From Streptomyces dioscori (GTDB lineage: Bacteria; Actinomycetota; Actinomycetes; Streptomycetales; Streptomycetaceae): 64,000 nt of DNA. Each line of letters starts with the position of its first letter. The stretch's first letter is position 1. Where the stretch lies: contig NZ_KZ679042.1 of the NCBI RefSeq assembly GCF_003024195.1, forward strand, positions 124,001 to 188,000. Direction: 5' to 3'. The translations under genes and the position numbers were made by a program. The notes under the pieces are model-generated. The model did no database searches, was not told where the DNA came from, and saw only the letters and a list, made by a program, of their open reading frames with translations. Of the stretch, positions 9,051-17,824 are shown piece after piece.

Positions 9051-9080
9051 AACGTAAAGCCTTTGTAATGGACGTGTCAA
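9051..9080 (-). promoter_or_regulatory. Sigma-70-type promoter of the GH81 gene
   Basis: On the minus strand, TTGACA (9080-9075) is followed after 18 bp by TACGTT (9056-9051). This points at the GH81 gene and runs into the palindromic operator. Confidence 0.65.
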
Positions 9081-9168
9081 TACGTTGAACACAACGGGTG
9101 CGGCATGGCAGTGGCGAACGTGTGGTGCGTTCGCATCTTGACGGGGTGACGACGGTCCGGAGGCGGCC

Positions 9169-10026
9169 TCAACCGCTCTTCCGCGCCGTACCCAGGTCCA
9201 GATCGCCGTACACCATGTGGTGGTCCGAGTACCGCGTCGGATGGACGCGGTGAGCGAGCGGACCGATGCCGCGCAGGAAGATGTAGTCGAACTTGCTCTG
9301 CCAGTCGGTGGTCGGCTTGCAGTCGCCGGAGTACGAGGAAGGCAGGCAGCCGGGGTCGACGTCCGTGGCCAGTTTCCATATCGGGGCGAGTTCGGGGGCG
9401 CTGGACACGGCGTTGAAGTCGCCGATGACGATCGCGCGGTCGTGGCGTTCGATCTCGGCGGCGAGTATGGCGGTCTGGCCTGCTCGGACCGCCTCCTGAC
9501 GCCGTTGCGCGAGGTGGGTGTTGAAGAGACGGACGGACTGACCGCCCACGGTCGTGGTGACCGCCAGGTACCCTCGGTCCTCGGATCCGCCGTCCGGATA
9601 CTCCTTGCGGACGACGTCGGTCATGGGCGCCGCGGAGAGAATTGCCTGCCCGAAGGCTCCCGGGCTCCACGGCAGCCCCCCGCAGCGGCCCCAGTTCTGC
9701 AGCACCGACCCGTATGCGACGTGATAGACCAGCCCGTGACGGCTCTCCAGATAGTCCCGGGTCCGCTCGACGTCGCGCACGCACGCCTCTTGCATACCGA
9801 TGACCTGCGGGGCGTACCTGGCGATCTCCGCCGCGCGGTCGGCGCTGCTCTCGTCGCAGGGGTTGCAGATGTTCCATGTCATGACGCGGTTCGGTACGAC
9901 GTCCGCGGTGGCCTCGCTCCGCAGCGAGTTGGCGAAGGGGCCGTCGACCGGCCCGCTGCGGCCGAGGAGGACCAGGCAGGCCAGGACCAGGACGCCCACG
10001 AGCAGACGCATGCTCCTCGTCAACAC
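9169..10026 (-). CDS. Secreted endonuclease/exonuclease/phosphatase (EEP) family protein
   Basis: About 285 residues with a hydrophobic N-terminus (MRLLVGVLVLACLVLLG) acting as signal peptide or anchor. The EEP (DNase I-like) signatures are in order: VMTWNICNPC, then VIGMQEAC with the metal-binding Glu, VRLFNTHLA, VIGDFNAVSS (D-x-N) and the C-terminal YSDHHMVYGDL. The family hydrolyses phosphodiesters in nucleic acids, lipids or sugar phosphates; the substrate here is open. The GTG at 10026 is taken as start because GAGGAGGGG precedes it; a TTG at 10023 or ATG at 10011 are alternatives. Its upstream region is filled by six tandem 16-bp repeats shared with the divergent HIT-like gene. Confidence 0.85.
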   Translation of the reverse strand: MLTRSMRLLVGVLVLACLVLLGRSGPVDGPFANSLRSEATADVVPNRVMTWNICNPCDESSADRAAEIARYAPQVIGMQEACVRDVERTRDYLESRHGLVYHVAYGSVLQNWGRCGGLPWSPGAFGQAILSAAPMTDVVRKEYPDGGSEDRGYLAVTTTVGGQSVRLFNTHLAQRRQEAVRAGQTAILAAEIERHDRAIVIGDFNAVSSAPELAPIWKLATDVDPGCLPSSYSGDCKPTTDWQSKFDYIFLRGIGPLAHRVHPTRYSDHHMVYGDLDLGTARKSG

Positions 10027-10044
10027 GATCCCCTCCTCGATGCG

Positions 10045-10140
10045 TACGTCCATGAACGAACACTTCCGTGAACGTGTACGTCCGTGAACGTCTACGTCCG
10101 TGAACGAGCGCGTCCACGAGCCTGTACGTCCATGACATTC
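10045..10140. repeat. Six tandem 16-bp repeats in a divergent promoter region
   Basis: Units start at 10045, 10061, 10077, 10093, 10109 and 10125, with consensus TACGTCC(G/A)TGAACG and two variable bases. The phasing is exact with no gaps. The fifth unit is the most diverged. The array starts 18 bp upstream of the EEP gene start and ends 97 bp before the HIT-like gene. Confidence 0.9.
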
Positions 10141-10237
10141 GCCGTCTTCACGGACGAGGGTATTCGAGAAATTCGTGGACTTCCCTGGGCCCGTCGGCTC
10201 GGAAGCGGCTTCGCCGTGCGTGGGTAGGGTCCCCGGC

Positions 10238-10723
10238 ATGGGTGACGACTGGCGGACGGACCGGATCGGAAGTGCGCTGCGGGGTGCGAATCCCACCGTT
10301 CTGCGGCGTCTCGAAGCGGGCTTCGCGGTGATCGGGGACGTTCAGTTCCTGCCGGGCTACGCGGTGCTTCTGACGGATGACGTGACGGTGGGGCGGCTGT
10401 CGGAGCTGCCGAGAGTGAAACGTATGGCGTTCTTGTCCGACATGGATCGCCTCGGCGAAGCGGTCGAGCGCGCGTGCGCCCGTCTGGATCCGGCTTTCCG
10501 GCGGGTGAACCTGGAGATTCTCGGCAATACCGACGCCTATCTGCATGCGCATGTGTGGCCGCGGTTCGCGTGGGAGCCGGCGGAGCACGTCGGCCGGCCG
10601 GTCTGGCTGTATCCACGCGAGAGGTGGAGCGACGAGCGGTCCGCGCTCGGTCCACGGCACGATGCGCTGCGGACGGTGATCGGCGAGGAGTTGGACCGGT
10701 CGGGGCCGGCGCGCCGACGCTGA
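10238..10723 (+). CDS. HIT-like (histidine triad superfamily) protein
   Basis: A 161-residue protein with ILGNTDAYLHAHVWPRF near residue 100. This resembles the histidine-triad motif H-phi-H-phi-H-phi-phi of nucleotide hydrolases and transferases. Only two of the three histidines are present (H-A-H-V-W), so activity may differ from standard Ap4A hydrolases. The upstream FLPGYAVLLTD segment also matches HIT-like proteins. The start is the ATG at 10238. The stop codon sits in a short run of TGACGC repeats (about 10720-10742). It is divergent from the EEP gene across the 16-bp repeat array. Confidence 0.75.
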   Translation: MGDDWRTDRIGSALRGANPTVLRRLEAGFAVIGDVQFLPGYAVLLTDDVTVGRLSELPRVKRMAFLSDMDRLGEAVERACARLDPAFRRVNLEILGNTDAYLHAHVWPRFAWEPAEHVGRPVWLYPRERWSDERSALGPRHDALRTVIGEELDRSGPARRR

Positions 10724-11040
10724 CGCTGACGCTGACGCTGACGGGGCGGCCTGATCACCCGGCCGCACACCCAATCCCTCTTCCCCACCGACCACTTCGC
10801 CTCGTCCGCTCGCCCCCGCGCAACCCACTTCACCGCTTCCGGTGACGCCATGACACCACGACACCTCTTCTCCGTGACGCCGGGCAACAGAGTGCTGCAC
10901 GAGGTCTGGACAGGTTCCTGTGAGCGTGTTGTCATACCGCAGGCAGAGGGTTTCCAACGTTGGAAAGGCCGTACCCGAGCACCCCGTTACCCTGCTTCGG
11001 CAGTCGGACGCGGTGCGGCCTCAATGCGAGGAAAGGTTCG
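10724..11040. other. 317-bp leader region of the GH2 gene
   Basis: No credible gene. It begins with the end of the TGACGC microrepeat and contains the palindromic operator at 10951-10966. It ends in the ribosome site GAGGAAAGG just before the GH2 start. Confidence 0.6.
10951..10966. promoter_or_regulatory. Perfect 16-bp palindromic operator of the GH2 gene
   Basis: TTTCCAACGTTGGAAA is a perfect palindrome with a central CG, the layout of LacI-family operators. It lies 75 bp before the GH2 start. No LacI-type regulator gene is adjacent. Confidence 0.7.
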
Positions 11041-14000
11041 ATGACACGACACGGCACCCGCCCCAGAACCAGGAACAGAGCCAGAGTCCGAGTGCTGGCG
11101 CTGTTCGCCATGGCGGCCCTCGTGCTGCCACCGAGCGGAATGCTGCCCGTCGCGGCGGCTTCGGAGTCGGCGAGCGGAGCTTCGTCCGCGTCCGCCGCCG
11201 AGCAGGCCGCCGTGGTGACGCACGGCCTCAAGGGCGAGTACTTCAGCATGTCGGCGCCCGGTGCCCGGGACTTCGCCGAACTCGGTGGTACGACGCTCGA
11301 CCCGCAGATCAACTTCTCCGGTCTCACCGACACGTTCAAGGAGCTGACCGGCAAGACCGAGCACACCACCGCCCGTTGGACGGGCCAGATCGAGGCGCCG
11401 GCCACGGGTGACTACACCTTCTACGCCATCGGCGACAACGGCTTCCGCCTCTGGATCGACGACCAGCCCGTCATCGACCACTGGGTGGGCGACTGGGACA
11501 AGGAACAGACCAGCCAGGCCGTCAAACTGACCGCCGGCGAGAAGCAGTCGTTCCGGCTGGAGCTGTTCCAGGACACCGGCGGCGCCAACATGTACCTGCG
11601 CTGGTCGACGCCGACGCTGGCCAAGCAGGTCGTGCCGATGTCCGCGTTCACCCCGCCGGCCGACTTCGAGGTCTTCCCGGTGGAGTACACCGTCGCCGAG
11701 AACGGGACGCGGCTGCGCGCCCGGTTCGAGGGCAAGGTGGGCAGCCTCCAGGCGGTCAAGGACCATCTGAAGGTCGAGGCCGACACGACGGCCATGCCGA
11801 TCAAGTCGGTCACGTCCGTCCCCGGGGACTCCTCCTCCGTCTACGTCAACCTGTCGGAGCCGATCCAGAAGGCCCAGCTGGTACGGGTCTCCTACGACGG
11901 TTCCGGCGGTCTGACGGTCGGTGGCAAGGCCGTACCGAAGGTCATCCGGTACGCGGAGAACGCCTCCACCCACCGTCTCACCACCAAGTGGGGCGACAAG
12001 GTCGACAAGAAGCACCCGCTGCCCGAGTACCCGCGTCCGCAGCAGAAGCGGTCCAAGTGGGAGAACCTCAACGGGCCTTGGCAGTTCAGCGCCGCCAAGG
12101 CGGGCGAGGAGCCGGTCTTCGGCAAGAACCTCGGTGAGAAGATCACCGTGCCGTTCCCGGTCGAGTCGCAGCTGTCCGGCCTCGAACGGCACGAGGACCA
12201 CATGTTCTACCGGCGGGTCGTCGACGTGCCCAAGAGCTGGAAGGTCGGCAAGGACAACCGGTCGAACCGGCTCAAGCTCAACTTCGGCGCCGTCGACTAC
12301 CAGTCCCGCGTCTACGTCAACGGCAAGAAGGTCACCGAGCACACCGGTGGTTACAACGCCTTCAGTGTCGACATCACGGATGCCCTGAAGGGGAGCGGCA
12401 AGCAGGAGATCGTGGTCGCCGTCACCGACACCGGTGGCGCGGACCAGCCCATGGGCAAGCAGTCCACGAACCCGGGCGGCATCTTCTACACGCAGACCTC
12501 CGGTATCTGGCAGACCGTGTGGATGGAGCCGGTCGCTCCCGCGGCGATCGAGAACATCGTCACCACGCCCGACATCGACACCGGCACCCTCGCGGTGACA
12601 GTGGACGCCGAGGGTGCGTCCTCCGCCGCCCGCGTCGAGGCCGTCGCCCGTGACGTCCACGGCAAGGTCGTCGGGAAGGTCAGCGGCGCGGCCGACAAGA
12701 AGCTGACCCTGCCCGTGGCGAAGCAGCACCTGTGGAGCCCCGACGACCCGTACCTGTACGACCTCGACGTGACGTTGACCGACGGCAGGTCGAGCGACAA
12801 GGTGCGCAGCTACTTCGGGATGCGGAAGATCGCCGTGGAGAAGGTGGGCGGCTTCAACAAGCTGGTCCTCAACGGCAAGCCGGTCTTCTCCCTCGCCACC
12901 CTCGACCAGGGCTTCTGGCCCGACGGTCTCTACACCGCGCCCAGCGACGACGCCCTCGCCTTCGACCTGGAGGCGCACAAGAAGCTCGGCTTCAACGCGG
13001 TGCGCAAGCACATCAAGGTGGAGCCTGCGCGGTGGTTCTACCACGCCGACAAGCTCGGTCTGCTCGTCTGGCAGGACTTCGTCTCCGGGAACATCACCAA
13101 CGAGACCGGCCAGAAGGCGTTCGTCGACCAGGGCCGCGAGGTGATGAAGCAGCACCACAACTCGCCCGCCGTGATCGGCTGGATCGTCTTCAACGAGGGC
13201 TGGGGCGAGTGGAACCGCGAGGAGACGGGCCGTATCACCGAGGCCGTCCAGGCCGCCGACCCGTCGCGTGTCGTCAACGCCCACAGCGGTGTCAACTGCT
13301 GCAACTCGAAGGGTGACTCGGGCAAGGGCGACATCATCGACCACCACGACTACAACAACGACGACCCGCCCTTCCCCGACGACAAGCGGGCCGCCATGGA
13401 CGGCGAGCACGGCGGCTTCACCCTCCGCTCCCCCGGCCACATGTGGCCCGGTGCGCCGACCGTGATCTACAGCGGTGTCACCACCAAGGCGGAGCTGACC
13501 CGCAAGTACGTCGAGAACACGGAGAAGTTCTACGTCGAGCAGGCCGGCGCCGAACTGTCCGGTTCGGTCTACACCCAGATCACCGACCTGGAGAACGAGC
13601 TCAACGGTCTCTACACGTACGACCGGCGCGACATCAAGATGGACGCCGCCGAGGTACGGAAGGTCAACCTCAAGGTGATCGCGGCCGGTGCCGCGGCCGG
13701 TACGAAGCAGAAGCTGAAGGGCGGGCACTGGACCCTCGACGAGGGCACCGGCACCACCGCCAAGGACACCGGGCCCGGCAAGAACCCCCTCACGCTCCGC
13801 GAGGGTGCTTCCTGGACCGACGGTGTCAACGGCAGCGCTCTGAAGTTCGACGGCCAGAAGCAGTACGCGGAGACCGCTGGTCCGGTGCTCGACACCAGTG
13901 GCAGCTACTCGGTGTCCGCCTGGGTCCGGCTCGACGGGATCCCCGGCAACTACGGCACGGCCGTCAGCCAGGACACCCGCGCCCTGGCCAACTCGTTCTA

Positions 14001-14334
14001 CCTGCAGTACGGACACGGCAACTTCGCCTTCAGCACCCCGGGTGAACGCCGCGCCCAGGTGGCCGTCGCCGCGGAGACGGGGCGCTGGTACCACCTCGTG
14101 GGCGTCCGGGACGCGGCCACCAACGAGATCAAGCTGTACCTCGACGGGAAGCTCGCGGCGACGACCACGGGCGGCGCCGCCCTCGGGAGCACCGGCCCGC
14201 TGACGGTCGGCCGGGCCCACTGGGACGGCACGAACGTCGACTTCTGGAACGGCGCGGTCGACGAGGTCCACGCCGTGGACCGGGCACTCAGCGCCGAGGA
14301 GGTGAGCGCCCTCCACGGCGACGAGAAGCCGTAA
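11041..14334 (+). CDS. Secreted PA14-GH2-LamG glycoside hydrolase
   Basis: 1097 residues with a signal peptide (basic start, then VLALFAMAALVLPPSGMLPVAAA). Domains in order: PA14 carbohydrate-binding (about 60-215, KGEYFSM...DNGFRLWIDDQ), an Ig-like region, the GH2 sugar-binding domain (about 340-480, LNGPWQF...FYRRVVDV), a GH2 Ig domain, and the GH2 TIM barrel. The C-terminal LamG/concanavalin-like domain covers about 905-1095. The acid/base is probably Glu719 in FNEGWGEWN and the nucleophile Glu789 in DGEHGGF. GH2 covers beta-galactosidases, mannosidases and glucuronidases; the specificity is not evident. The ATG at 11041 has GAGGAAAGG upstream. A palindromic operator precedes it and a strong hairpin follows. 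Confidence 0.9.
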   Translation: MTRHGTRPRTRNRARVRVLALFAMAALVLPPSGMLPVAAASESASGASSASAAEQAAVVTHGLKGEYFSMSAPGARDFAELGGTTLDPQINFSGLTDTFKELTGKTEHTTARWTGQIEAPATGDYTFYAIGDNGFRLWIDDQPVIDHWVGDWDKEQTSQAVKLTAGEKQSFRLELFQDTGGANMYLRWSTPTLAKQVVPMSAFTPPADFEVFPVEYTVAENGTRLRARFEGKVGSLQAVKDHLKVEADTTAMPIKSVTSVPGDSSSVYVNLSEPIQKAQLVRVSYDGSGGLTVGGKAVPKVIRYAENASTHRLTTKWGDKVDKKHPLPEYPRPQQKRSKWENLNGPWQFSAAKAGEEPVFGKNLGEKITVPFPVESQLSGLERHEDHMFYRRVVDVPKSWKVGKDNRSNRLKLNFGAVDYQSRVYVNGKKVTEHTGGYNAFSVDITDALKGSGKQEIVVAVTDTGGADQPMGKQSTNPGGIFYTQTSGIWQTVWMEPVAPAAIENIVTTPDIDTGTLAVTVDAEGASSAARVEAVARDVHGKVVGKVSGAADKKLTLPVAKQHLWSPDDPYLYDLDVTLTDGRSSDKVRSYFGMRKIAVEKVGGFNKLVLNGKPVFSLATLDQGFWPDGLYTAPSDDALAFDLEAHKKLGFNAVRKHIKVEPARWFYHADKLGLLVWQDFVSGNITNETGQKAFVDQGREVMKQHHNSPAVIGWIVFNEGWGEWNREETGRITEAVQAADPSRVVNAHSGVNCCNSKGDSGKGDIIDHHDYNNDDPPFPDDKRAAMDGEHGGFTLRSPGHMWPGAPTVIYSGVTTKAELTRKYVENTEKFYVEQAGAELSGSVYTQITDLENELNGLYTYDRRDIKMDAAEVRKVNLKVIAAGAAAGTKQKLKGGHWTLDEGTGTTAKDTGPGKNPLTLREGASWTDGVNGSALKFDGQKQYAETAGPVLDTSGSYSVSAWVRLDGIPGNYGTAVSQDTRALANSFYLQYGHGNFAFSTPGERRAQVAVAAETGRWYHLVGVRDAATNEIKLYLDGKLAATTTGGAALGSTGPLTVGRAHWDGTNVDFWNGAVDEVHAVDRALSAEEVSALHGDEKP

Positions 14335-14375
14335 CGGACAGCGCGCACACCGGTTGTCCCTGCGACTGTCCTGGT

Positions 14376-14420
14376 GATGGTCCCGGTGATGGGAGGCTTC
14401 CTCCCGTCGCCGGGACCATC
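14376..14420. terminator. Hairpin terminator after the GH2 gene
   Basis: Long stem with arms GATGGTCCCGG and CCGGGACCATC, extended inward by a GGGAGG/CCTCCC pairing with a three-base loop. It lies 42 bp after the GH2 stop, before the convergent small gene. Confidence 0.8.
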
Positions 14421-14452
14421 GCTGTGTGCGGCCGTACCAGGGGCACGGGGTC

Positions 14453-14881
14453 TCACGGAGTCACGCCGTCCCCCGCGTAGAGGTAGCCGCCCGGCCGGGC
14501 GGGGTCGGCGATCAGGAGCACCTGGTCGCCGGTGCGCGGTATACGCAGTTTGGAGACGACCGTCCGGAGCGCGACCGTGCCGGTGGCCGGGCCGGACGGC
14601 TGGACGACCAGGTCCACGACCGGGTCGAAGTTGACCAGCCTGCCGGTGTCGCCGATCGACACCACGACCGCGGGGATCGTCGGCACTCCCATCGCCAGCA
14701 ACTGCTGCACGTTCACACCGGAGTTGTACGCGCCGATCGACTGCTGCACCTTGGCGAAGTCCTCGCTGCCGAGGAACGCCCGCGTCGCACGCCCGTAGAA
14801 ACCCTTGCCCTCGGCCACCTGCCCCGCGATCTCGGCGGCCCGCTCCTCGCGGCTCCTGCGGCGCTTCCCGAAGATTCCCAT
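14453..14881 (-). CDS. Conserved-looking protein of unknown function (142 aa)
   Basis: Begins MGIFGKRRRSREERAAEIAGQ, a basic amphipathic N-terminus. A helical region follows (KVQQSIGAYNSGVNVQQLLAM), then a beta-rich half (IPAVVVSIGDTGRLVNFDPVVDLVVQP...VLLIADPARPGGYLYAG). There is no signal peptide or catalytic motif. The ATG at 14881 has GGGGAG eight bases upstream; the frame stays open to 15175, but the longer start would run into the opposite CHAT operon. It is divergent from that operon by 109 bp, and an 18-bp motif in that gap recurs upstream of the DUF3592-like gene in the same orientation. I do not recognise the family. Confidence 0.7.
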   Translation of the reverse strand: MGIFGKRRRSREERAAEIAGQVAEGKGFYGRATRAFLGSEDFAKVQQSIGAYNSGVNVQQLLAMGVPTIPAVVVSIGDTGRLVNFDPVVDLVVQPSGPATGTVALRTVVSKLRIPRTGDQVLLIADPARPGGYLYAGDGVTP

Positions 14882-14936
14882 GCTGTGTCTCCCCTTCTCT
14901 GTCCTGGCCCTGACCAGGACAGTAGGGAGGAGGGAT

Positions 14937-14954
14937 CTCCTACCGATCCCAGGT
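14937..14954. repeat. 18-bp direct repeat, copy 1
   Basis: CTCCTACCGATCCCAGGT, identical to 21732-21749. It lies in the divergent gap before the CHAT operon. On the minus strand it also sits 56 bp upstream of the 142-aa gene. Confidence 0.85.
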
Positions 14955-14990
14955 TCGACCGCTTGTTCCACCACCACGTAATCTCGGGCC

Positions 14991-16460
14991 ATGCCGTCCC
15001 CGAGCCAGTCGCCGCCGACCCAGTCGCCGCCGGCCGACGAACGCCGTCCGCGTGCCATGGTCATCGACCGTGCGTGGCGCGGTCTCGGCGCGCGGTCCGG
15101 CCTGGAATCGCTGAGCGGCCCCGGCGGCGCGCCGCTGACCCGGACCGTCAAGCTGATCGTGCTGCCGCTGATCATCAGGCCCGCGCTGCGGCCCGAGCTC
15201 GCCGCCGACTTCCTCGGCGCAGGAGAGACCGCTCAACTCGACTCCCTGATGAGGGAGTCGGGTGCCCTTCTGCACGCGACGGCGCAGTGGTTCACGGTGC
15301 TCAAGAAGACGCGGCGAGCCCTGGGGATCACAGCGGGCAACCCCCAGGATCTCTATTTCCAGCGCTGCTTCGAGCTGGCGACCGAACACGGGCCTCCCGC
15401 CGCCTCCGCCGGTGCGGACACGGTGGCGCGCAGCGTGGTCGAAGACATCGCGGACGCGGGCGGCGGGCGCACGGTGGAGGCGTTGAAGGAGTACCTCGAC
15501 GACGCCGACCGGCGTACTCGTCTCGACGCACGGCTCGCCGCCGCATGGGATACCCGGTGGGCCGTCCCGAACGCCGACGCGGGCGAGTCGGCGTTTCACC
15601 TGGCAGCAGAGGTTCTCGATGCCGTCGCCAGGCCCGGATCGGGCACTGACGTGGGCACGGACGCGGGTTCGTCGGCCTGCTCCGCCATGCTGGCAGCCGG
15701 GCACGGGAGCCGGCTCGGGCAGGCCGTGCGGACCGGCACCGATGGGGTCTGGGGGCGTGCCGACCTGCCCGCGCACCTGGGGCTGAGCGCGCATCCCGTG
15801 CCGAACCGGCCCGAGGTCGGTCACGGCGCGTCGACCGCCACGCTCCCGGCGCCGTTCGACCGCACCCTCTTCGAGCGGCTCTTCACCGTGCTCCAGGCAT
15901 CGGCGCACCGCGAGGAACTGCCGGCGGTGCCCGAACTCGTCCGGCGCGAGGTCGGCCGCAGCTGCGCGCCGCTCGGCCTGTACGACGAGAGCCTGCGCGT
16001 CGCCGTCGTCCTGGGGGGCCGACTCGCGGTGGGCCTCGATCCCCTGGGTCTCGATCAGCGGGGGCACCATCCGCTGGGCCCTGGGGAGACCGAGCCTGGC
16101 CGGACGGCGGCGCATCGCATCGTCAACAGCCGTTGGCAGCGGGAGGCTTCGGTCCTGCGGGCCCGCAGAATGACGGTCTCCTCCCGGCCCGACCCGGACG
16201 GCGGGCAGCTGAGCGCCCTCGCCCAGGACCTGCGCACCCCTTGGGTGGCGTACATGCGACGGCTGTGGGTGCGGCTGCACGGGCGCGATGTCCGTGACGC
16301 GGCGCTGCCCGACGCGGCGTCGGCCTGGACCGTGCTCGACGGGGTCGCCCGCTCGGTGATGATGGACCACCGCGCGAGGGTGCGGACGGCACTGCGCGCC
16401 CTGTCGACGAGCACCGCAACGGCGCGGGTGGCGGCGGCGCACGAGCCGAGGAGCGCATGA
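14991..16460 (+). CDS. CHAT-module protein A, unknown function
   Basis: A 489-residue protein with no domain I can name. It begins with a Ser/Pro/Gln-rich tail (PSPSQSPPTQSPP) and is then mostly helical and rich in Ala, Arg and Leu, with no signal peptide or membrane segment. A Gly/Asp/Ser linker near residue 215 (GSGTDVGTDAGSS) splits it in two. The ATG at 14991 has no obvious ribosome site; an ATG at 15057 is an alternative. Its stop overlaps the next start as ATGA, a sign of translational coupling. It is the first of four tightly packed genes ending in a CHAT protease, so a role as partner, sensor or substrate of that protease is inference from context. Confidence 0.75.
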   Translation: MPSPSQSPPTQSPPADERRPRAMVIDRAWRGLGARSGLESLSGPGGAPLTRTVKLIVLPLIIRPALRPELAADFLGAGETAQLDSLMRESGALLHATAQWFTVLKKTRRALGITAGNPQDLYFQRCFELATEHGPPAASAGADTVARSVVEDIADAGGGRTVEALKEYLDDADRRTRLDARLAAAWDTRWAVPNADAGESAFHLAAEVLDAVARPGSGTDVGTDAGSSACSAMLAAGHGSRLGQAVRTGTDGVWGRADLPAHLGLSAHPVPNRPEVGHGASTATLPAPFDRTLFERLFTVLQASAHREELPAVPELVRREVGRSCAPLGLYDESLRVAVVLGGRLAVGLDPLGLDQRGHHPLGPGETEPGRTAAHRIVNSRWQREASVLRARRMTVSSRPDPDGGQLSALAQDLRTPWVAYMRRLWVRLHGRDVRDAALPDAASAWTVLDGVARSVMMDHRARVRTALRALSTSTATARVAAAHEPRSA

Positions 16461-17821
16461 TGCCGGGGGCAGGCGGCGGCACCGGCGTCCGTGTCACGCG
16501 GGCCGCGGACGGCACCGTACAGATCGCCGTTCCCGCCGCGCCGGGACCCGCGTTCGTCCGAGCCGTTCTCGATGTCGCCGGTGCTGTCCTGACCTGGCCG
16601 GTCCTCGGTACAGCCGCCCTTCCCGCAGCGGAGGTTCACGATCCCGGCCGGGCGCAGCAATGGCTGTGGGCGGTCTACGGCGAACGCACCGCTGCCGCCG
16701 TGCACGCTCTCGCGGCGGTGCCGCCGGGAGTCTCAGTCGATGTCGCGCCGCCGGAGTCGCCGGAGTCGGAGACCGCGCTCGCGGGGTACGCCGCCCGGCT
16801 CGCCCTCGGCCACTGGGCGGCCCGGTGGTGGCCCGCGTCGTACACGGACGGCATTCCCGCGCTCGAACCGGACTTGCTGGGAATGGAGTTGGCCGCGCTC
16901 ACCCATCGCTGCCAGCAGCTCTTCGACGATCCCGAGGACCAGCCCGACGGTGATCCGGCCGAACTGCTGGAAACGCATCAGGCCGCGTTGGACTCACTGG
17001 TCCGGTGGTGGCAGGCGGCGCGGGAGTCCGCGTCCGGCCCGGTGCGGCAACTCGACGGTGTCCTACGGCTGATCGACGACGCGGCGGACTGCGCCGGAGT
17101 GGCGGGGGACGCGGTGCGCCGGCTCCGGTCGGCCCTGGAAACAGGTGCGCCGTACGACCCGCGCGGGTCGCATGAGCTCCGGACTCCGCTCGGCCTCGGC
17201 AGTCTGTTCGCCCGCTCCGGCGGCTACGCCCTCGCGGCGGGTGAACGGCTTGTCCCGGGCGGCCGGGTGATCGCCCGGGGTTCGGGGACCAATGACTGGC
17301 GCCGCTACCCGCCCGGTTTCGTCGACCCGTCCGAGAGCGCGGTGTCCTGGACCGTCTCCGCGGTCGGCGCCGGAAGAGTGATCGAGGTCGAGGCCGTCGC
17401 CGACGTCGCGGCGCCCGTCGGCGGCGTGCGACTCGCGGCGGAGGTCCGTGTGGAGGGCGGACCGCCGACCCTGGTGTCACTCGCCCGCCGCGGCGATGTG
17501 TGGGCGGGCCGGGCGGACCTCGATGTCCCGGCTTCACTGCCGCCGCGTACCCGTGTCGAGGTCGGTGTCCTGTTGCCCGGCTTCGACCCTGACCCTGACC
17601 CCGAGCTCGACCCCGAAGCCGACACCGAACCCGGACCGGGCCCCGGTACCGACGGCGCCGACGGGCGCGCCGACCGTGACGCCGTCCGCGCCCTCGCGCG
17701 ACACCGGCTGGCAGCCGCGGCCCTGCCCGAGCCGCAGGGCACGTACCCGCAGCCGTTTCCCGCGCCCTTCCTCGCCGAGATCGTCGCCGCCGCCACCGCT
17801 GACGCAGGGGAGGACTTCTGA
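16457..17821 (+). CDS. CHAT-module protein B, unknown function
   Basis: A 454-residue protein. Residues about 1-220 look alpha-helical with several Trp pairs (QWLWAVYGE, HWAARWWPASY, RWWQAARES). Residues about 270-375 look beta-rich (VSWTVSAVGAGRVIEVEAVADV...GVRLAAEVRVEGGPPTLVSLARR). An acidic Asp-Pro/Glu-Pro linker (about 375-400) leads to a short helical C-terminus. There is no signal peptide or recognised domain. It starts at an ATG overlapping the stop of protein A and ends three bases before the TPR gene, so the three are surely one transcript. The function is unknown. The beta-rich half could be a ligand- or protein-binding domain, which is speculation. Confidence 0.75.
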   Translation: MMPGAGGGTGVRVTRAADGTVQIAVPAAPGPAFVRAVLDVAGAVLTWPVLGTAALPAAEVHDPGRAQQWLWAVYGERTAAAVHALAAVPPGVSVDVAPPESPESETALAGYAARLALGHWAARWWPASYTDGIPALEPDLLGMELAALTHRCQQLFDDPEDQPDGDPAELLETHQAALDSLVRWWQAARESASGPVRQLDGVLRLIDDAADCAGVAGDAVRRLRSALETGAPYDPRGSHELRTPLGLGSLFARSGGYALAAGERLVPGGRVIARGSGTNDWRRYPPGFVDPSESAVSWTVSAVGAGRVIEVEAVADVAAPVGGVRLAAEVRVEGGPPTLVSLARRGDVWAGRADLDVPASLPPRTRVEVGVLLPGFDPDPDPELDPEADTEPGPGPGTDGADGRADRDAVRALARHRLAAAALPEPQGTYPQPFPAPFLAEIVAAATADAGEDF

Positions 17822-17824
17822 CCC

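Noticed and set aside
10987..14316. Very long open frame (about 1100 codons) on the minus strand opposite the GH2 gene
   Set aside because: It mirrors the GH2 gene codon by codon, is rich in Val/Gly/Arg/Asp without domains, and has no ribosome site. It is a typical high-GC antisense shadow.
17581..17645. GACCC(T/C)-type repeats in CHAT-module gene B
   Set aside because: They encode an acidic Asp-Pro/Glu-Pro linker, so low-complexity coding sequence explains them.
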